A stretch of 40,104 bases of DNA from Terriglobia bacterium (GTDB taxonomy: Bacteria; Acidobacteriota; Terriglobia; Terriglobales; Acidobacteriaceae), in the NCBI GenBank assembly GCA_020073645.1, contig JAIQET010000040.1, positions 1-40,104 on the forward strand, read 5' to 3'. Shown piece after piece: positions 22,743 through 31,152 of this stretch. The notes below the pieces were generated by a model that saw nothing but the letters and a program-made list of their open reading frames with translations, made no database searches and was not told the origin of the DNA. The position numbers and the translations under genes are program-made. Each line of letters begins with the position of its first letter. The stretch's first letter is position 1.

Positions 22743-24998
22743 TCAGTACGCCTGCATCATCAAATGCGCTTCGCTCAGCAGGGGCAGTTCGATCCAGCCT
22801 TCGAGCGGCAACGCGTCTACCGGCAAATGGTTGTGCCATAGGCTGAAGCGCAAGCGCAGCTTGGTCGCCACCAGGGCCGAAGACTCGTCTTTGGCGCCGT
22901 CGGGAACCGGCGCCGCGTGCAGCCAGCGCAACGGCAGTTTGAATTCAAAGTTGCGGGCCAGCGCCAGCTTCAGTTCACCGGCCGGGTCAGCGGAAGTGGC
23001 CAGTGGCTTGTCCTCATCGGTGGCACTCACTTTCCACGAGCGCGCCTGGCAGCCTTCGACCTCCACGTCCAGCCGCAAAGTAAGCCTGGGATGGTGCGCG
23101 TCGGCGGCCCAGGACTCCAGGTTGACCACCAGCTCGAATTCCATCTCCGGAACGTTCTCGGCGAAGTCCAGACGGCCATAGACGTTGGCATCATCAATGC
23201 CGGCGTAAACCGAGTCCAGCAGGAAGCGTTTGCCGTGCATGGCGCCGGCACGCCGGTCGGCGGTGTACACCGCGGCGCCCATCCACTCGAAGTAGCGCAC
23301 CATGTCGCCGTTGACGTGGGGATGAATGTACGCGGTCTGCGGCAGGAACGACGGCCGCGCTACCCCGCTCAGGATGGGCTGCGCCAGGTAATCCGGCGGG
23401 CTCGCCCCCAGCGCCTGGTAAACATTGGAAAGATGCTTGCGGTAGAGTTCGTCAAATTCGCGGTCGTTGGCCGAGTGGTGCTCCGGACCGTACCACCAGT
23501 TCCAGTCACTGCCTTCCGCAATCAGCAGTTCCTCAAACGCCAGCTTGCGCTGGGCCTCGCTGGCTCGTGGCTCCTTCTCGGTGAAAAAGTTGCGGGCGTG
23601 GTAGAGATAGTCCCAGGCGCGGTTGTCCTCCGGGGCGCCGATCCATACGTTGAAGTTGGCGTGGATCCAGGAGCCGGGCACGAGCGAAGTCAGCTTGCCA
23701 AATTCCTTGTGCCTCGCGATCGCTTCTGAAACCGTAACCGCCTCAACGTCTTTTTCCCGCTGCAGGATGTCGTAGAAACGGCGCAGGAATTCCCGCCCTG
23801 ACTGCCAGTAGTATTCCCAGGCGTTTTCTCCGTCGAGGATGACGGGGACCACCGCGTCGATACCCTGATCGAGAACCGGGCGGGCGGAATCACGGATGTT
23901 CCGCATCAGGTGCTGGGCGGCGTCCGCAGCGGGCATGCCCGAATACACAAAGCCGACCAGGTCGGAGATGGTGTGGTCGCGAAACACCAGGTGCATCTCG
24001 GTGTCACCCTGCTCGTAGCGGTAGATGGTGTAGAGCTTTTCCGCGAGCGAGCGCTCCAGGCGGCCGTAGCCGTCGCGGGAAAAGAAAGCTCCCTGTGTGC
24101 GGCCCAGCACGCCTTCGTCGGTGGCCATCCACTTCACGCCCAGTTGGTGGGCGATGCCCAGCACATCTGGTGAAACGCTCCCCTCCGAAGGCCACACCCC
24201 TTGTGGACGGATGCCGAACTCTTGCTGGTGCAGATCGAGCCCGCGCACCAACTGCTCACGAGCATCTTCCGGGTGCCGAAAGCGGTTTTGCGGCAGAGGC
24301 AACCCTGGCGTGGAAACTCCGCCCATGTTGGTATCGCAAACCAGCGGCAGAATCGGGTGGTAGAAGGGCGAGGTCGAGATTTCGATGCCCCCACGGCGCG
24401 CCGCATCCGCATGCGCCGGGAGCACTCTCGCCAGCAACTCCCGCTCGCGGGCGATGACGTAGCGCTGGTCGTCGAGCGAGTAGTTGTGGCCTTTCTCCAC
24501 CAGGGCAGCGATTTCCGGCTCTTGCAGGAAGAATTCGTCAAACCACGCTATCTGGGAGAGCACCTGCAGATCCGTGAAGTCCTGCGGCTGGAAATACTTC
24601 TCTGCCCGTTGCGGGTTGTCGCCCGTGCTGCGAAAGCGCTCCCACAATTCGCGATAGCGCGGGTAGCGGCCGATCATGTTGACGTGGTTTGCCTGGAACA
24701 GGTATTGCAGGGCAAAGCGCCGCTCTTCCGGGGTGAGATCCTTGGCAGGCTTGGCCGCGACTTGCAGGAACGGGTCCTGGGCGGTTCCCGCTACGTAATC
24801 CTGCACCTGCGTGATCAGCGAGGGAACCAGATTGAAAGTCTGGTGGACGTCGGGAAACTCGTCCAGTAGCTTGACCATGCCGTAATAGTCTTTGAGGGCG
24901 TGCAGACGAACCCAGGGCAGGCGGTACTCCCCGGTTACGAGGTCCTTATAAAACGGCTGATGCTGGTGCCAGAGGATGATGACGCGAAGCACAGGCAT
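22743..24998 (-). CDS. GH57 family glycoside hydrolase
   Basis: The 751-residue protein begins with the GH57 hallmark HQHQPFY (11-17) and has no signal peptide, so it is probably cytosolic. The nucleophile is expected at E272 in GVWPSEGSV and the acid/base at D389 in VILDGENAWEYY; both are present. The long C-terminal part after about residue 520 is typical for the larger COG1449 amylase-like members and ends in a beta-rich domain (about 600-751). It probably acts on alpha-1,4-glucans such as glycogen or maltodextrin. No other glycogen gene is adjacent. The ATG 24998 has no good ribosome-binding site. Confidence 0.92.
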   Translation of the reverse strand: MPVLRVIILWHQHQPFYKDLVTGEYRLPWVRLHALKDYYGMVKLLDEFPDVHQTFNLVPSLITQVQDYVAGTAQDPFLQVAAKPAKDLTPEERRFALQYLFQANHVNMIGRYPRYRELWERFRSTGDNPQRAEKYFQPQDFTDLQVLSQIAWFDEFFLQEPEIAALVEKGHNYSLDDQRYVIARERELLARVLPAHADAARRGGIEISTSPFYHPILPLVCDTNMGGVSTPGLPLPQNRFRHPEDAREQLVRGLDLHQQEFGIRPQGVWPSEGSVSPDVLGIAHQLGVKWMATDEGVLGRTQGAFFSRDGYGRLERSLAEKLYTIYRYEQGDTEMHLVFRDHTISDLVGFVYSGMPAADAAQHLMRNIRDSARPVLDQGIDAVVPVILDGENAWEYYWQSGREFLRRFYDILQREKDVEAVTVSEAIARHKEFGKLTSLVPGSWIHANFNVWIGAPEDNRAWDYLYHARNFFTEKEPRASEAQRKLAFEELLIAEGSDWNWWYGPEHHSANDREFDELYRKHLSNVYQALGASPPDYLAQPILSGVARPSFLPQTAYIHPHVNGDMVRYFEWMGAAVYTADRRAGAMHGKRFLLDSVYAGIDDANVYGRLDFAENVPEMEFELVVNLESWAADAHHPRLTLRLDVEVEGCQARSWKVSATDEDKPLATSADPAGELKLALARNFEFKLPLRWLHAAPVPDGAKDESSALVATKLRLRFSLWHNHLPVDALPLEGWIELPLLSEAHLMMQAY

Positions 24999-25141
24999 AG
25001 GCGTGCGCCTTGAACAGAGTATGAGGGCAAAAGAAGCAAGTCTAGCACTTCCGGCAGATCGGTCGTCCCTTGTTTTCGTTTCGGGACAAAGGGTTTTTAT
25101 GGGATGGACAGGACCGGGTTATGATGGAGCGGAGAGAAACA

Positions 25142-25243
25142 AGCACTTAGCAATTAGCACTTGGCACTTGGTCCAATCGGTTCCGTGCAGGGCCTAGCAG
25201 AATCCTCCGAAAGCTAAGTGCTAATTGCTAAGTGCCAAGTGCT
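25142..25243. repeat. Paired heptad arrays upstream of the LysR gene
   Basis: The left array AGCACTT, AGCAATT, AGCACTT, GGCACTT is at 25142-25169 and the inverted array TGCTAAT, TGCTAAG, TGCCAAG, TGCTGCC at 25219-25246 (approximate phase). Positions 25143-25162 and 25216-25235 are perfectly complementary over 20 bases with a 53-base loop. The right arm ends a few bases before the LysR start codon, so the leader of that mRNA could fold into this hairpin. Confidence 0.85.
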
Positions 25244-25248
25244 GCCTT

Positions 25249-26157
25249 ATGGACTTCGACCAAATCGAAACCTTTCTCGATGTGGCGCGTCTGTCGAGCT
25301 TCTCCCGGGCGGCGGAGAAACGTTTCCGCACCCAGCCGGCGATCTCGTCGCAGATCCGCGCGCTTGAAGAAGAGGTTGGCGCCAAGTTGCTCGACCGCTC
25401 TGGCGGCAAGGTCTCGATCACCCAATCCGGCAAGCTCTTCCAAAAGTACGCGGAGGAGATGCTGGCGTTGCGCAGGGCGATGTTGACCGCGGTGGCCGAA
25501 ACCGAGCGGGTGCCGCGGGGCGAGATTATCGTCGGGGCCAACGAGGGCACCTGCCTGCACATCCTGCCCGAGGTCTTTGCCGAGTTCAAGAAGCAGTATC
25601 CCGACGTGGCCGTCAACATCAAGCGCTCCGACTACGCCAAGATTCTGGAGTCGGTGATTGATAACTCGGTGGACTTCGGCGTGGTTTCCCTGCCCGTGAC
25701 CGATAATCGCCTCACCGTGGTGCTGATCCATCGCGACGAACTGGTGATCATCACCCCGCCGCATCATCCGCTGGCCAAGATGAAGGCAGCAACTCTGGCC
25801 GAAGCCGCCAAGTTCCCGCTGGTCGTACCTAAGCTCGGGCACACTCGCGACGCCCTGGAGAACCTGTTCCACGAGCGCAGGCTCAAACCGCATTACGCCA
25901 TGGAACTCGACTCCAGCGAACTACTGAAACGCTTTGTGGCAGCCGACGTCGGCGTGGGATTTATCGCCCGCTCCCATGTGCTGGAAGATGTGCGCGCCAA
26001 TGTGCTGGCCACCATTCCCCTCTCCGATGCCCAGATTCGCCGCGATCTCGCGCTGGTTTTCCGCAAGGACAAGGCGCTCAGCCGCGCAGCACTGGCGTTC
26101 ATTGATACCACGGTGAAAATCAAGCCGGTGGATGCGGTCGTGCCCGGGAAGCGCTGA
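25249..26157 (+). CDS. LysR-type transcriptional regulator
   Basis: The 302-residue protein has the LysR winged HTH at 1-60 (FLDVARLSSFSRAAEKRFRTQPAISSQIRALEEEVGAKLLDR, split here across the recognition helix) and a periplasmic-binding-like effector domain from about 90 (GEIIVGANEG) to 295. It resembles CysB/CysL/CynR-type regulators, but no target gene can be named. GH57 is divergent and separated by 250 bases, the classical place for a LysR target, though the spacer is filled by a heptad inverted repeat and no T-N11-A site stands out. ATG 25249 starts the canonical MDFDQIETFL. Confidence 0.92.
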   Translation: MDFDQIETFLDVARLSSFSRAAEKRFRTQPAISSQIRALEEEVGAKLLDRSGGKVSITQSGKLFQKYAEEMLALRRAMLTAVAETERVPRGEIIVGANEGTCLHILPEVFAEFKKQYPDVAVNIKRSDYAKILESVIDNSVDFGVVSLPVTDNRLTVVLIHRDELVIITPPHHPLAKMKAATLAEAAKFPLVVPKLGHTRDALENLFHERRLKPHYAMELDSSELLKRFVAADVGVGFIARSHVLEDVRANVLATIPLSDAQIRRDLALVFRKDKALSRAALAFIDTTVKIKPVDAVVPGKR

Positions 26158-26205
26158 GCCGCCGGCCCCGACCCAACCAGCACTTACTCAACCAACATTG
26201 ATGAC

Positions 26206-26244
26206 GTCATCCCGAAGCCCGCCTGAGGCCGGGTTCAGGATGAC
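26206..26244. repeat. Dispersed hairpin GTCATCC...GGATGAC
   Basis: GTCATCC (26206-26212) pairs with GGATGAC (26238-26244), and an inner CCCG/CGGG pair closes the middle. It lies between the LysR gene and the POTRA gene, 24 bases upstream of the -10-like box of the latter. Confidence 0.55.
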
Positions 26245-26267
26245 CCCAGAGTTGTCGCAGTTTGAGT

Positions 26268-26273
26268 TAGAAT
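26268..26273 (+). promoter_or_regulatory. -10-like TAGAAT, leaderless spacing
   Basis: TAGAAT ends 8 bases before the GTG at 26282; no Shine-Dalgarno is present. The identical hexamer at the same distance precedes the GTG at 35877. Confidence 0.45.
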
Positions 26274-26281
26274 CTTCCGGC

Positions 26282-27604
26282 GTGAATTCCAAGATTTGTT
26301 CGGGCCTGTTCTTCGCATTTCTCGGCCTCTCGCTTTCCCTGCTCCCAGCCCAGACCCGCAAACCCCCGGCCAGGGAACTCCCGCCCTCGGCTTTCAAACT
26401 CATCTCCATCACCGTCGCCGGCAGCAAGCGCTACACGCAGGCGGAGATCATCGGCGCCACCGGCCTGCAACTCGGCCAAACCGTCAGTGACGCTGACTTT
26501 AAGGTCGCGAGCCAGCACCTGGGCGATACCGGCGCCTTCAGCGATATTGCCTACAGCTTCCAGTATTCCCCCGAAGGCACCAAGCTCGACCTGCAGGTCA
26601 CCGACAGCGACCAGTTCGTCCCCGCGCGCTTCGACAACTTTGTATGGCTGTCCGACGAGGACCTGCTTAAGCAACTGCGCGAGCGCGTGGGGCTCTTCCA
26701 GGGTCAATTGCCGGTGGCCGGCAACCTCGCCGACCAAGTCTCCGACGCACTGCAGGCGCTGCTCATTGAAAACAAGATTAGCGGTCGCGCCGACTACCTG
26801 CGCTTTGCGCACGGCGACGGTCCCATTGAGGCCTTCAACTTCAGCGTCAGCGGCCCCAAGATCCGCATTGGCCAAGTCACATTCACCGGCGCCGGTTCCA
26901 CCGAGCTGCCTTTGCTGCAAGCCGCCGCCCAGAAGATGCACGGCGGAGACTACCTGCGCTCCGTCCTCCGCACCAAGGAAGACAAGGATCTGCTGCCGGT
27001 CTATCTCGCGCGCGGCTATCTCAAAGCCGCCTTCGCCGATGCCCAGGCCAAGGTCGTGCAGCAAAGTCCAGAGGAGACCCTTGTCGACGTCACCTTCTCC
27101 GTTGATCCCGGGCTGCAATACAAGCTGACCGACGCCCGGTGGTCGGGAAACAGTGTGTTCCCGGCGGTCCAACTACAGGCGCTCATCCATCTCCAGGGCA
27201 GCGAGCCCCCCGATGCGGTTCAGCTGGCCAACGACCTTGATGCCGTCCGCAAACTGTACGGTACGCGCGGGTATCTGGCTGCTTCGGTTGAGCCGGTGCC
27301 TCAAATGGACGACGCGCAGGCTACGGTCAGCTACCAGCTCCAGGTGCGCGAGGGCGACCTGTACAAGATGGGCGAGTTGGAGATCCAGGGTCTTGACACC
27401 CACGCCACCAACCGCCTGGAAGACGATTGGAAGTTGCGCCCCGGCGAGCCTTATGACTCCAGCTATCCCGAGCGTTTCGCGGAAGAGTCCTTGAGGGAAC
27501 TCTCGCTCCAGGGGCAGTGGAACGTCAGTATCCACGCCACGCCCAACGAAAAAGACAAGACGGTAGACGTAACTGTGAGGTTCGATGCAAAGCCGCCGCG
27601 GTAG
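26282..27604 (+). CDS. POTRA-repeat periplasmic protein lacking a BamA barrel
   Basis: The 440-residue protein has a signal peptide (ICSGLFFAFLGLSLSLLPAQ) and then a string of POTRA-like beta-alpha-alpha-beta-beta units. Clear unit openings are LISITVAGSKRYTQAEI, IRIGQVTFTGAGSTELP, YKLTDARWSGNSVFP and YKMGELEIQGLDTH, giving about four or five units. It ends with VDVTVRFDAKPPR, with no room for the 16-strand barrel of BamA/Omp85. It may act as a soluble outer-membrane-assembly partner or peptide scaffold. The start is GTG 26282, since the upstream frame has no signal-like sequence. Confidence 0.82.
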   Translation: MNSKICSGLFFAFLGLSLSLLPAQTRKPPARELPPSAFKLISITVAGSKRYTQAEIIGATGLQLGQTVSDADFKVASQHLGDTGAFSDIAYSFQYSPEGTKLDLQVTDSDQFVPARFDNFVWLSDEDLLKQLRERVGLFQGQLPVAGNLADQVSDALQALLIENKISGRADYLRFAHGDGPIEAFNFSVSGPKIRIGQVTFTGAGSTELPLLQAAAQKMHGGDYLRSVLRTKEDKDLLPVYLARGYLKAAFADAQAKVVQQSPEETLVDVTFSVDPGLQYKLTDARWSGNSVFPAVQLQALIHLQGSEPPDAVQLANDLDAVRKLYGTRGYLAASVEPVPQMDDAQATVSYQLQVREGDLYKMGELEIQGLDTHATNRLEDDWKLRPGEPYDSSYPERFAEESLRELSLQGQWNVSIHATPNEKDKTVDVTVRFDAKPPR

Positions 27605-27616
27605 GCCCAGCCGACC

Positions 27617-27638
27617 GAGACGCAGCAAGTTGCGTCTC
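27617..27638. terminator. Hairpin after the POTRA gene
   Basis: GAGACGCA (27617-27624) and TGCGTCTC (27631-27638) form a perfect 8-bp stem with a 6-base loop 12 bases after the stop codon. There is no T-tract; it may be a terminator or another dispersed repeat. Confidence 0.45.
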
Positions 27639-27756
27639 TACAATAGGTAACGTGTACGTTTGCGGTTGGGGAGCAAATCTTTTACTGGCGGGAGGCCCCT
27701 GCGTCGCATCTTAATATAGAAGAAGTGGCAGGTACCAATTCCCAAGGAGAAGAGTG

Positions 27757-28116
27757 ATGAGATCTGCTTTACCAAAGCTTGGCATTTCGCTGACGACCCT
27801 GATACTGGGCGCCGGATTGACCGTTTCTTCCGCACTGGCTGGGAGCAAGGCCCAGACCTTCACTGGTCAGGTCAGCGATGCCGCCTGTGGCGCCAAGCAC
27901 GCGATGATGCCTGGGGACGACGCCGGTTGCACCCGGGCTTGCGTCCACAGGGGCTCGAAGTACGCCCTGGTCGTCGGCGACAAGGTGTACGTCCTCGACA
28001 CCCAGGATAAGGCCGCCCTGGATGCACTCGACAAACTGGCGGGTCAAAAGGCCAAAGTGACCGGCCAGCCCCAGGGCGATACGATCGCAGTCAGTTCGGT
28101 GGCTCCGGGCGAATAA
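27757..28116 (+). CDS. Small secreted Cys-containing protein (FTGxVSDAxCGAKH type)
   Basis: The 119-residue protein has a signal peptide with cleavage likely after SALA, leaving about 90 residues. The mature part contains FTGQVSDAACGAKHAMMPG and, after DDAG, CTRACVHRGSKYALVVGDKVYVLDT. The three Cys and one His in CGAKH...CTRAC suggest a metal or disulfide site, and the following beta-rich part looks OB-fold-like. I recall the pattern as recurrent in Acidobacteriota, but no function is known to me. AAGGAG seven bases upstream supports ATG 27757 over the GTG at 27754. A T-rich terminator follows. Confidence 0.83.
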   Translation: MRSALPKLGISLTTLILGAGLTVSSALAGSKAQTFTGQVSDAACGAKHAMMPGDDAGCTRACVHRGSKYALVVGDKVYVLDTQDKAALDALDKLAGQKAKVTGQPQGDTIAVSSVAPGE

Positions 28117-28150
28117 GGGCCCTACCAAAGGAAAATTCCGGGCGGTGGAG

Positions 28151-28180
28151 GCGGGAGACCTGCGTTCCCGCTTTTTTTTT
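28151..28180 (+). terminator. Rho-independent terminator
   Basis: GCGGGA (28151-28156) pairs with TCCCGC (28166-28171) around a 9-base loop and is followed by nine T at 28172-28180. It is 34 bases after the small secreted protein gene and is the clearest intrinsic terminator in the window. Confidence 0.85.
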
Positions 28181-28201
28181 GCAGCACCCCCAATTTTCAT
28201 A

Positions 28202-28229
28202 TTGCTGTCACAATTCACTATGTTAGATT
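28202..28229 (+). promoter_or_regulatory. Possible promoter of the arginine decarboxylase gene
   Basis: TTGCTG at 28202-28207 is followed after 16 bases by TAGATT at 28224-28229, with TG one base before the -10 as in extended -10 promoters. It comes right after the terminator of the previous gene. Confidence 0.42.
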
Positions 28230-28265
28230 TGTCCCTCACGCCAGCAACCGCGGAGGAAAAGCGAA

Positions 28266-28823
28266 TTGGGCAAAGACATGGTCCCCAAGCGGATTTTTTT
28301 TACCAAGGGGGTCGGGAAGCATCGCGAGCGTCTTACTTCTTTCGAGCTCGCTCTGCGCGACGCCGGGATCGCCGCGCAGAATCTGGTTCGCGTCTCTTCC
28401 ATCTTCCCGCCGCAGTGCAAGCTGATTGCGCGCTCTCAGGGGCTCAAGTACCTGAATCCTGGCGAGGTGGTCTTCGCCGTGGTTGCCGAGAATTCCACCC
28501 ATGAACCGCACCGTCTGCTCGCGGCCAGCATCGGCGTGGCCATTCCTGCCGACCGCAACACCTACGGCTACCTCAGCGAACACCACTCCTTTGGGGAAAC
28601 AGAAGACGCTGCGGGGGACTACGCCGAGGAACTCGCGGCTGAGATGCTGGCGACCACGCTAAATGTGGAGTTCGATCCCGACCGGTCGTGGGATGAGAAG
28701 AAAGAGATTTACCGGATCTCAAACAAAATCGTGCGCACCGCCAACGTCACCCAGTCCGCCGTGGGCGACAAGCGAGGTCTCTGGACCACGGTCATCGCCT
28801 CTGCCATTTTCATCTTCGATTAG
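28266..28823 (+). CDS. Pyruvoyl-dependent arginine decarboxylase
   Basis: The 185-residue protein matches the PvlArgDC family. VRVSSIFPP holds the self-cleavage site between S44 and S45; S45 becomes the pyruvoyl group, giving beta (1-44) and alpha chains. [22 protein letters not shown] carries the conserved Glu that acts as proton donor, and the N-terminal [12 protein letters not shown] is typical. It decarboxylates arginine to agmatine. The start is TTG at 28266 with GGAGG at 28252-28256; the next ATG (28278) is less well placed. Genes for the following polyamine steps lie within 4 kb downstream. Confidence 0.95.
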   Translation: MGKDMVPKRIFFTKGVGKHRERLTSFELALRDAGIAAQNLVRVSSIFPPQCKLIARSQGLKYLNPGEVVFAVVAENSTHEPHRLLAASIGVAIPADRNTYGYLSEHHSFGETEDAAGDYAEELAAEMLATTLNVEFDPDRSWDEKKEIYRISNKIVRTANVTQSAVGDKRGLWTTVIASAIFIFD

Positions 28824-28827
28824 CCAA

Positions 28828-28874
28828 CTGTAGCGTCGGCGTCCCGCCGGCTGTAGTGGGGGCGTCCCGCCCCC
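28828..28874. repeat. Two tandem GGCGTCCCGCC hairpins
   Basis: Two copies follow one another: CTGTAGCGTCGGCGTCCCGC plus CGG, and CTGTAGTGGGGGCGTCCCGC plus CCCC. Each arm is palindromic around GTCCC. They lie between the convergent decarboxylase and deoxyhypusine-synthase-like genes. Relatives occur at 31123-31145, 36722-36793 and 39347-39424. Confidence 0.8.
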
Positions 28875-28906
28875 GCCCTCGAACTAACGAAAACCCGAGA
28901 GTAATC

Positions 28907-30040
28907 CTACTTCCTCGCCCCCGCCTTCTCCTTCTTCGTTTTCGCGGCCCCGTTCTTGTCTTTTCCCAGCCGCTCCAGCACCGCCGCTACTATCAACGGC
29001 AGCCCGACCGTGGCGTCCACGAACACCTCGCCAAATTTCCCGCCTTCTGCCGGAGGCACGAACTTGCCCCACGATACCGCCTCGCTGTATGGACTGCCCG
29101 ATAACCCGCCCCAGTACACCGGCTCCGGGCAAATCCGCAGGCCGTAGTGATAGCGCTTCAGGGGCACGTTCTCTCCCATGCGCCGGTGCCGCAGCTCGAT
29201 GAACGGGCCAAACTGTTGCGACCAGTTCCGCGGCACGCCGCCGCCAATGGTGAAAATCCCCAGCCGCGTCTGCCGCAGCAGGGTCGCGGCAAAATGCTCC
29301 AGGTCTTCAAAGGGATCAAACCGCAGCTTGTGCCGGCCGGTGGATTCGCGTAGCCGGTTGCTTAACGCCAGGTCCAGACCTAGTTCCGAATCGGTGAATG
29401 CGGGCACGAACACGGGCACCCCTTTTTCGTAGGCCGACTTCAAAATCCCCCGCTGCTCTTTCGCATGTTTGGCCAGGTACGCCCCAATGGCATGGTTCAG
29501 CTTGTAGGAACACATCACTTCATTGTGGTCCCAGCCTTCGAGAATCTCGGATATGACCTCTTCTACTTCGTCGAGATTCTGTTCCGGCTCCAGGGTGTCG
29601 TACACCCGGTTGTAGCCCTGTTCGTAGAGTTCCTCATCCGGCACGTCCGGGTTGTAGCGGAAATGCGCGCGTCCCGTGGCTTCCACCAGGCCGTGCGCCA
29701 TCAGCGCGCCGGTGGAGACAATGGCATTCACGATCCCGCGATCGATCAATTCGGCGATGATCAGGCCCTGCTTGGCCACCGTCATCGCGCCGGCCAGAGT
29801 CATGACCACGAAGCATTCTTTGTCGCGGGCCATGGCTTCCAGCACATCCGCCGCCTCCCCCACCTGCCGGCCGGTAAAGGCGGTCTTGGCCATGGCCCGC
29901 ACCAGGTCATCCACGGAGTGCACCCGCGTCAGGTCGAGCGGCTCCAGCGGGATCAGCCGGTCCTCAATGGGATCGTGCAGCTTGCGCTCGATGCCTGCGC
30001 CGTCATGATTGGTGTGCTTGTCGTGATGGTTGTGCTTCAC
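28907..30040 (-). CDS. speY: Deoxyhypusine synthase homologue (SpeY-like, probable homospermidine synthesis)
   Basis: The 377-residue protein has the deoxyhypusine-synthase fold: FVVMTLAGAMTVAKQGLIIAEL (split across NAD contacts), IVSTGALMAHGLVEA, VPVFVPAFTDSELGLDL, FTIGGGVPRNW and the active-site EAVSWGK with the catalytic Lys at K326. Bacteria lack eIF5A, so the enzyme cannot make hypusine; in Anabaena the homologue SpeY makes homospermidine from putrescine. Placement among arginine-agmatine-putrescine genes supports that role. The His-rich N-terminus (KHNHHDKHTNHD) is unusual and may bind metal. GGGAGGT seven bases upstream sets the start at GTG 30040 rather than TTG 30076. It is on the opposite strand to the other polyamine genes. 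Confidence 0.88.
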   Translation of the reverse strand: MKHNHHDKHTNHDGAGIERKLHDPIEDRLIPLEPLDLTRVHSVDDLVRAMAKTAFTGRQVGEAADVLEAMARDKECFVVMTLAGAMTVAKQGLIIAELIDRGIVNAIVSTGALMAHGLVEATGRAHFRYNPDVPDEELYEQGYNRVYDTLEPEQNLDEVEEVISEILEGWDHNEVMCSYKLNHAIGAYLAKHAKEQRGILKSAYEKGVPVFVPAFTDSELGLDLALSNRLRESTGRHKLRFDPFEDLEHFAATLLRQTRLGIFTIGGGVPRNWSQQFGPFIELRHRRMGENVPLKRYHYGLRICPEPVYWGGLSGSPYSEAVSWGKFVPPAEGGKFGEVFVDATVGLPLIVAAVLERLGKDKNGAAKTKKEKAGARK

Positions 30041-30090
30041 TGCCGCACCTCCCCATGCCTCGTTGTCGCGAAGCAATAATGTACTAGAAC

Positions 30091-30170
30091 AGGAGTCAGG
30101 AGTCAGTAGTCAGAAAACGCTTGTCGTTGAGGTCTTTGCTGACTCCTGACTTCCGACTACTGACTCCTGC
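30091..30170. repeat. Paired heptad arrays, units AGNAGTC / TGACTNC
   Basis: The left array AGGAGTC, AGGAGTC, AGTAGTC (30091-30111) and the inverted array TGACTCC, TGACTTC, CGACTAC, TGACTCC (30140-30167) lie in the divergent spacer between the speY-like and aguB genes. Positions 30097-30113 and 30153-30169 pair at 16 of 17 bases. Confidence 0.82.
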
Positions 30171-30220
30171 TTCCACCTCTCTGTTATCCTATGGCCCGAT
30201 ATCATTGCAGGAGCACTGCT

Positions 30221-31123
30221 TTGCCGCCTGACAAATTCCGCGTCGGATTGGTGCAGATGTCCATGACGCCCGACCCGGAGAAGAACCTGCAACGCGCCAT
30301 TGACCGCATCCATCAGGCGTCGGCTCGTGGAGCCCAGGTCGTGTGCCTCCCGGAACTTTTTCAAACCCAGTATTTCTGCCAGCGGGAAGATGCCGCGTTG
30401 TTTGACCTGGCGGAGCGGATTCCCGGCCCCACCACCGCCAGGTTTTCTGAAGTCGCCAAACAACTGCGCATCGTGCTTATCGCTTCGCTGTTTGAGAAGC
30501 GGGCCGCAGGCGTGTATCACAATACCGCTGCCATCTTCGACGCCGACGGGACTCTGCGCGGCCTCTACCGCAAGATGCACATCCCCGACGACCCGCTCTA
30601 CTACGAGAAGTACTATTTCACCCCGGGGGACCTCGGCTTCCGCGCTTTCGATACTCATGTCGGCCGGGTTGGCACCCTGGTGTGCTGGGACCAGTGGTAT
30701 CCAGAGGGCGCACGCTTGACCGCTTTGCAGGGCGCGCACGTGCTCTTCTATCCCACCGCCATTGGCTGGCATCCCGCCGAGAAGGCGGAATTTGGCCAGG
30801 CCCAGCACGATGCCTGGAAGACCATCCAGCGTGCCCACGCCATCGCCAACGGCGTGTACGTGGCGGTGGTCAATCGTGTGGGGTACGAGACCGGCGACAT
30901 TCGCGGCAACCAGGCTCCCGGTGCCGGGCTCGAATTCTGGGGCGGATCGTTTCTCTGCGACCCCTTTGGCCGGGTGATCGCCGAAGCCTCGCACGACAAA
31001 GAAGAAATCCTGGTCGGCGAAGTGGACCTGCACGCGCTGGAAGAAGTGCGCCGCCATTGGCCGTTCCTGCGCGACCGCCGCATTGACAGTTACGCGGCGA
31101 TTACGAGCCGGCTGATCGACTAG
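30221..31123 (+). CDS. aguB: N-carbamoylputrescine amidase
   Basis: The 300-residue carbon-nitrogen hydrolase (nitrilase family) has the catalytic triad E45 (VVCLPELF), K118 (YRKMHIPDD) and C155 (GTLVCWDQWYPE). The neighbouring residues YYFTPGD and GWHPAEK match the N-carbamoylputrescine amidase group, which releases CO2 and NH3 to give putrescine. I chose TTG 30221 because GGAG lies seven bases upstream and the family N-terminus starts there (KFRVGLVQMSM). ATG 30191 would add ten residues and overlaps a possible -10 (TATCCT). The next gene encodes the preceding enzyme of the pathway. Confidence 0.93.
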   Translation: MPPDKFRVGLVQMSMTPDPEKNLQRAIDRIHQASARGAQVVCLPELFQTQYFCQREDAALFDLAERIPGPTTARFSEVAKQLRIVLIASLFEKRAAGVYHNTAAIFDADGTLRGLYRKMHIPDDPLYYEKYYFTPGDLGFRAFDTHVGRVGTLVCWDQWYPEGARLTALQGAHVLFYPTAIGWHPAEKAEFGQAQHDAWKTIQRAHAIANGVYVAVVNRVGYETGDIRGNQAPGAGLEFWGGSFLCDPFGRVIAEASHDKEEILVGEVDLHALEEVRRHWPFLRDRRIDSYAAITSRLID

Positions 31124-31145
31124 GTAGCGCCGGCGTCTCGCCGGC
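31123..31145. repeat. GGCGTCTCGCC hairpin after aguB
   Basis: GGTAGCGCCGGCGTCTCGCC plus GGC begins at the last base of the aguB stop codon. GCCGGCG pairs with CGCCGGC around TCT. It belongs to the GTAGCG...GGCGTCCCGCC family and sits in the 29-base spacer before aguA. Confidence 0.7.
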
Positions 31146-31152
31146 CACGTGG

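Noticed and set aside
24976..25197. 73-codon plus-strand frame before the LysR gene
   Set aside because: It starts inside the GH57 gene on the opposite strand, runs into the heptad array and has no SD or domain.
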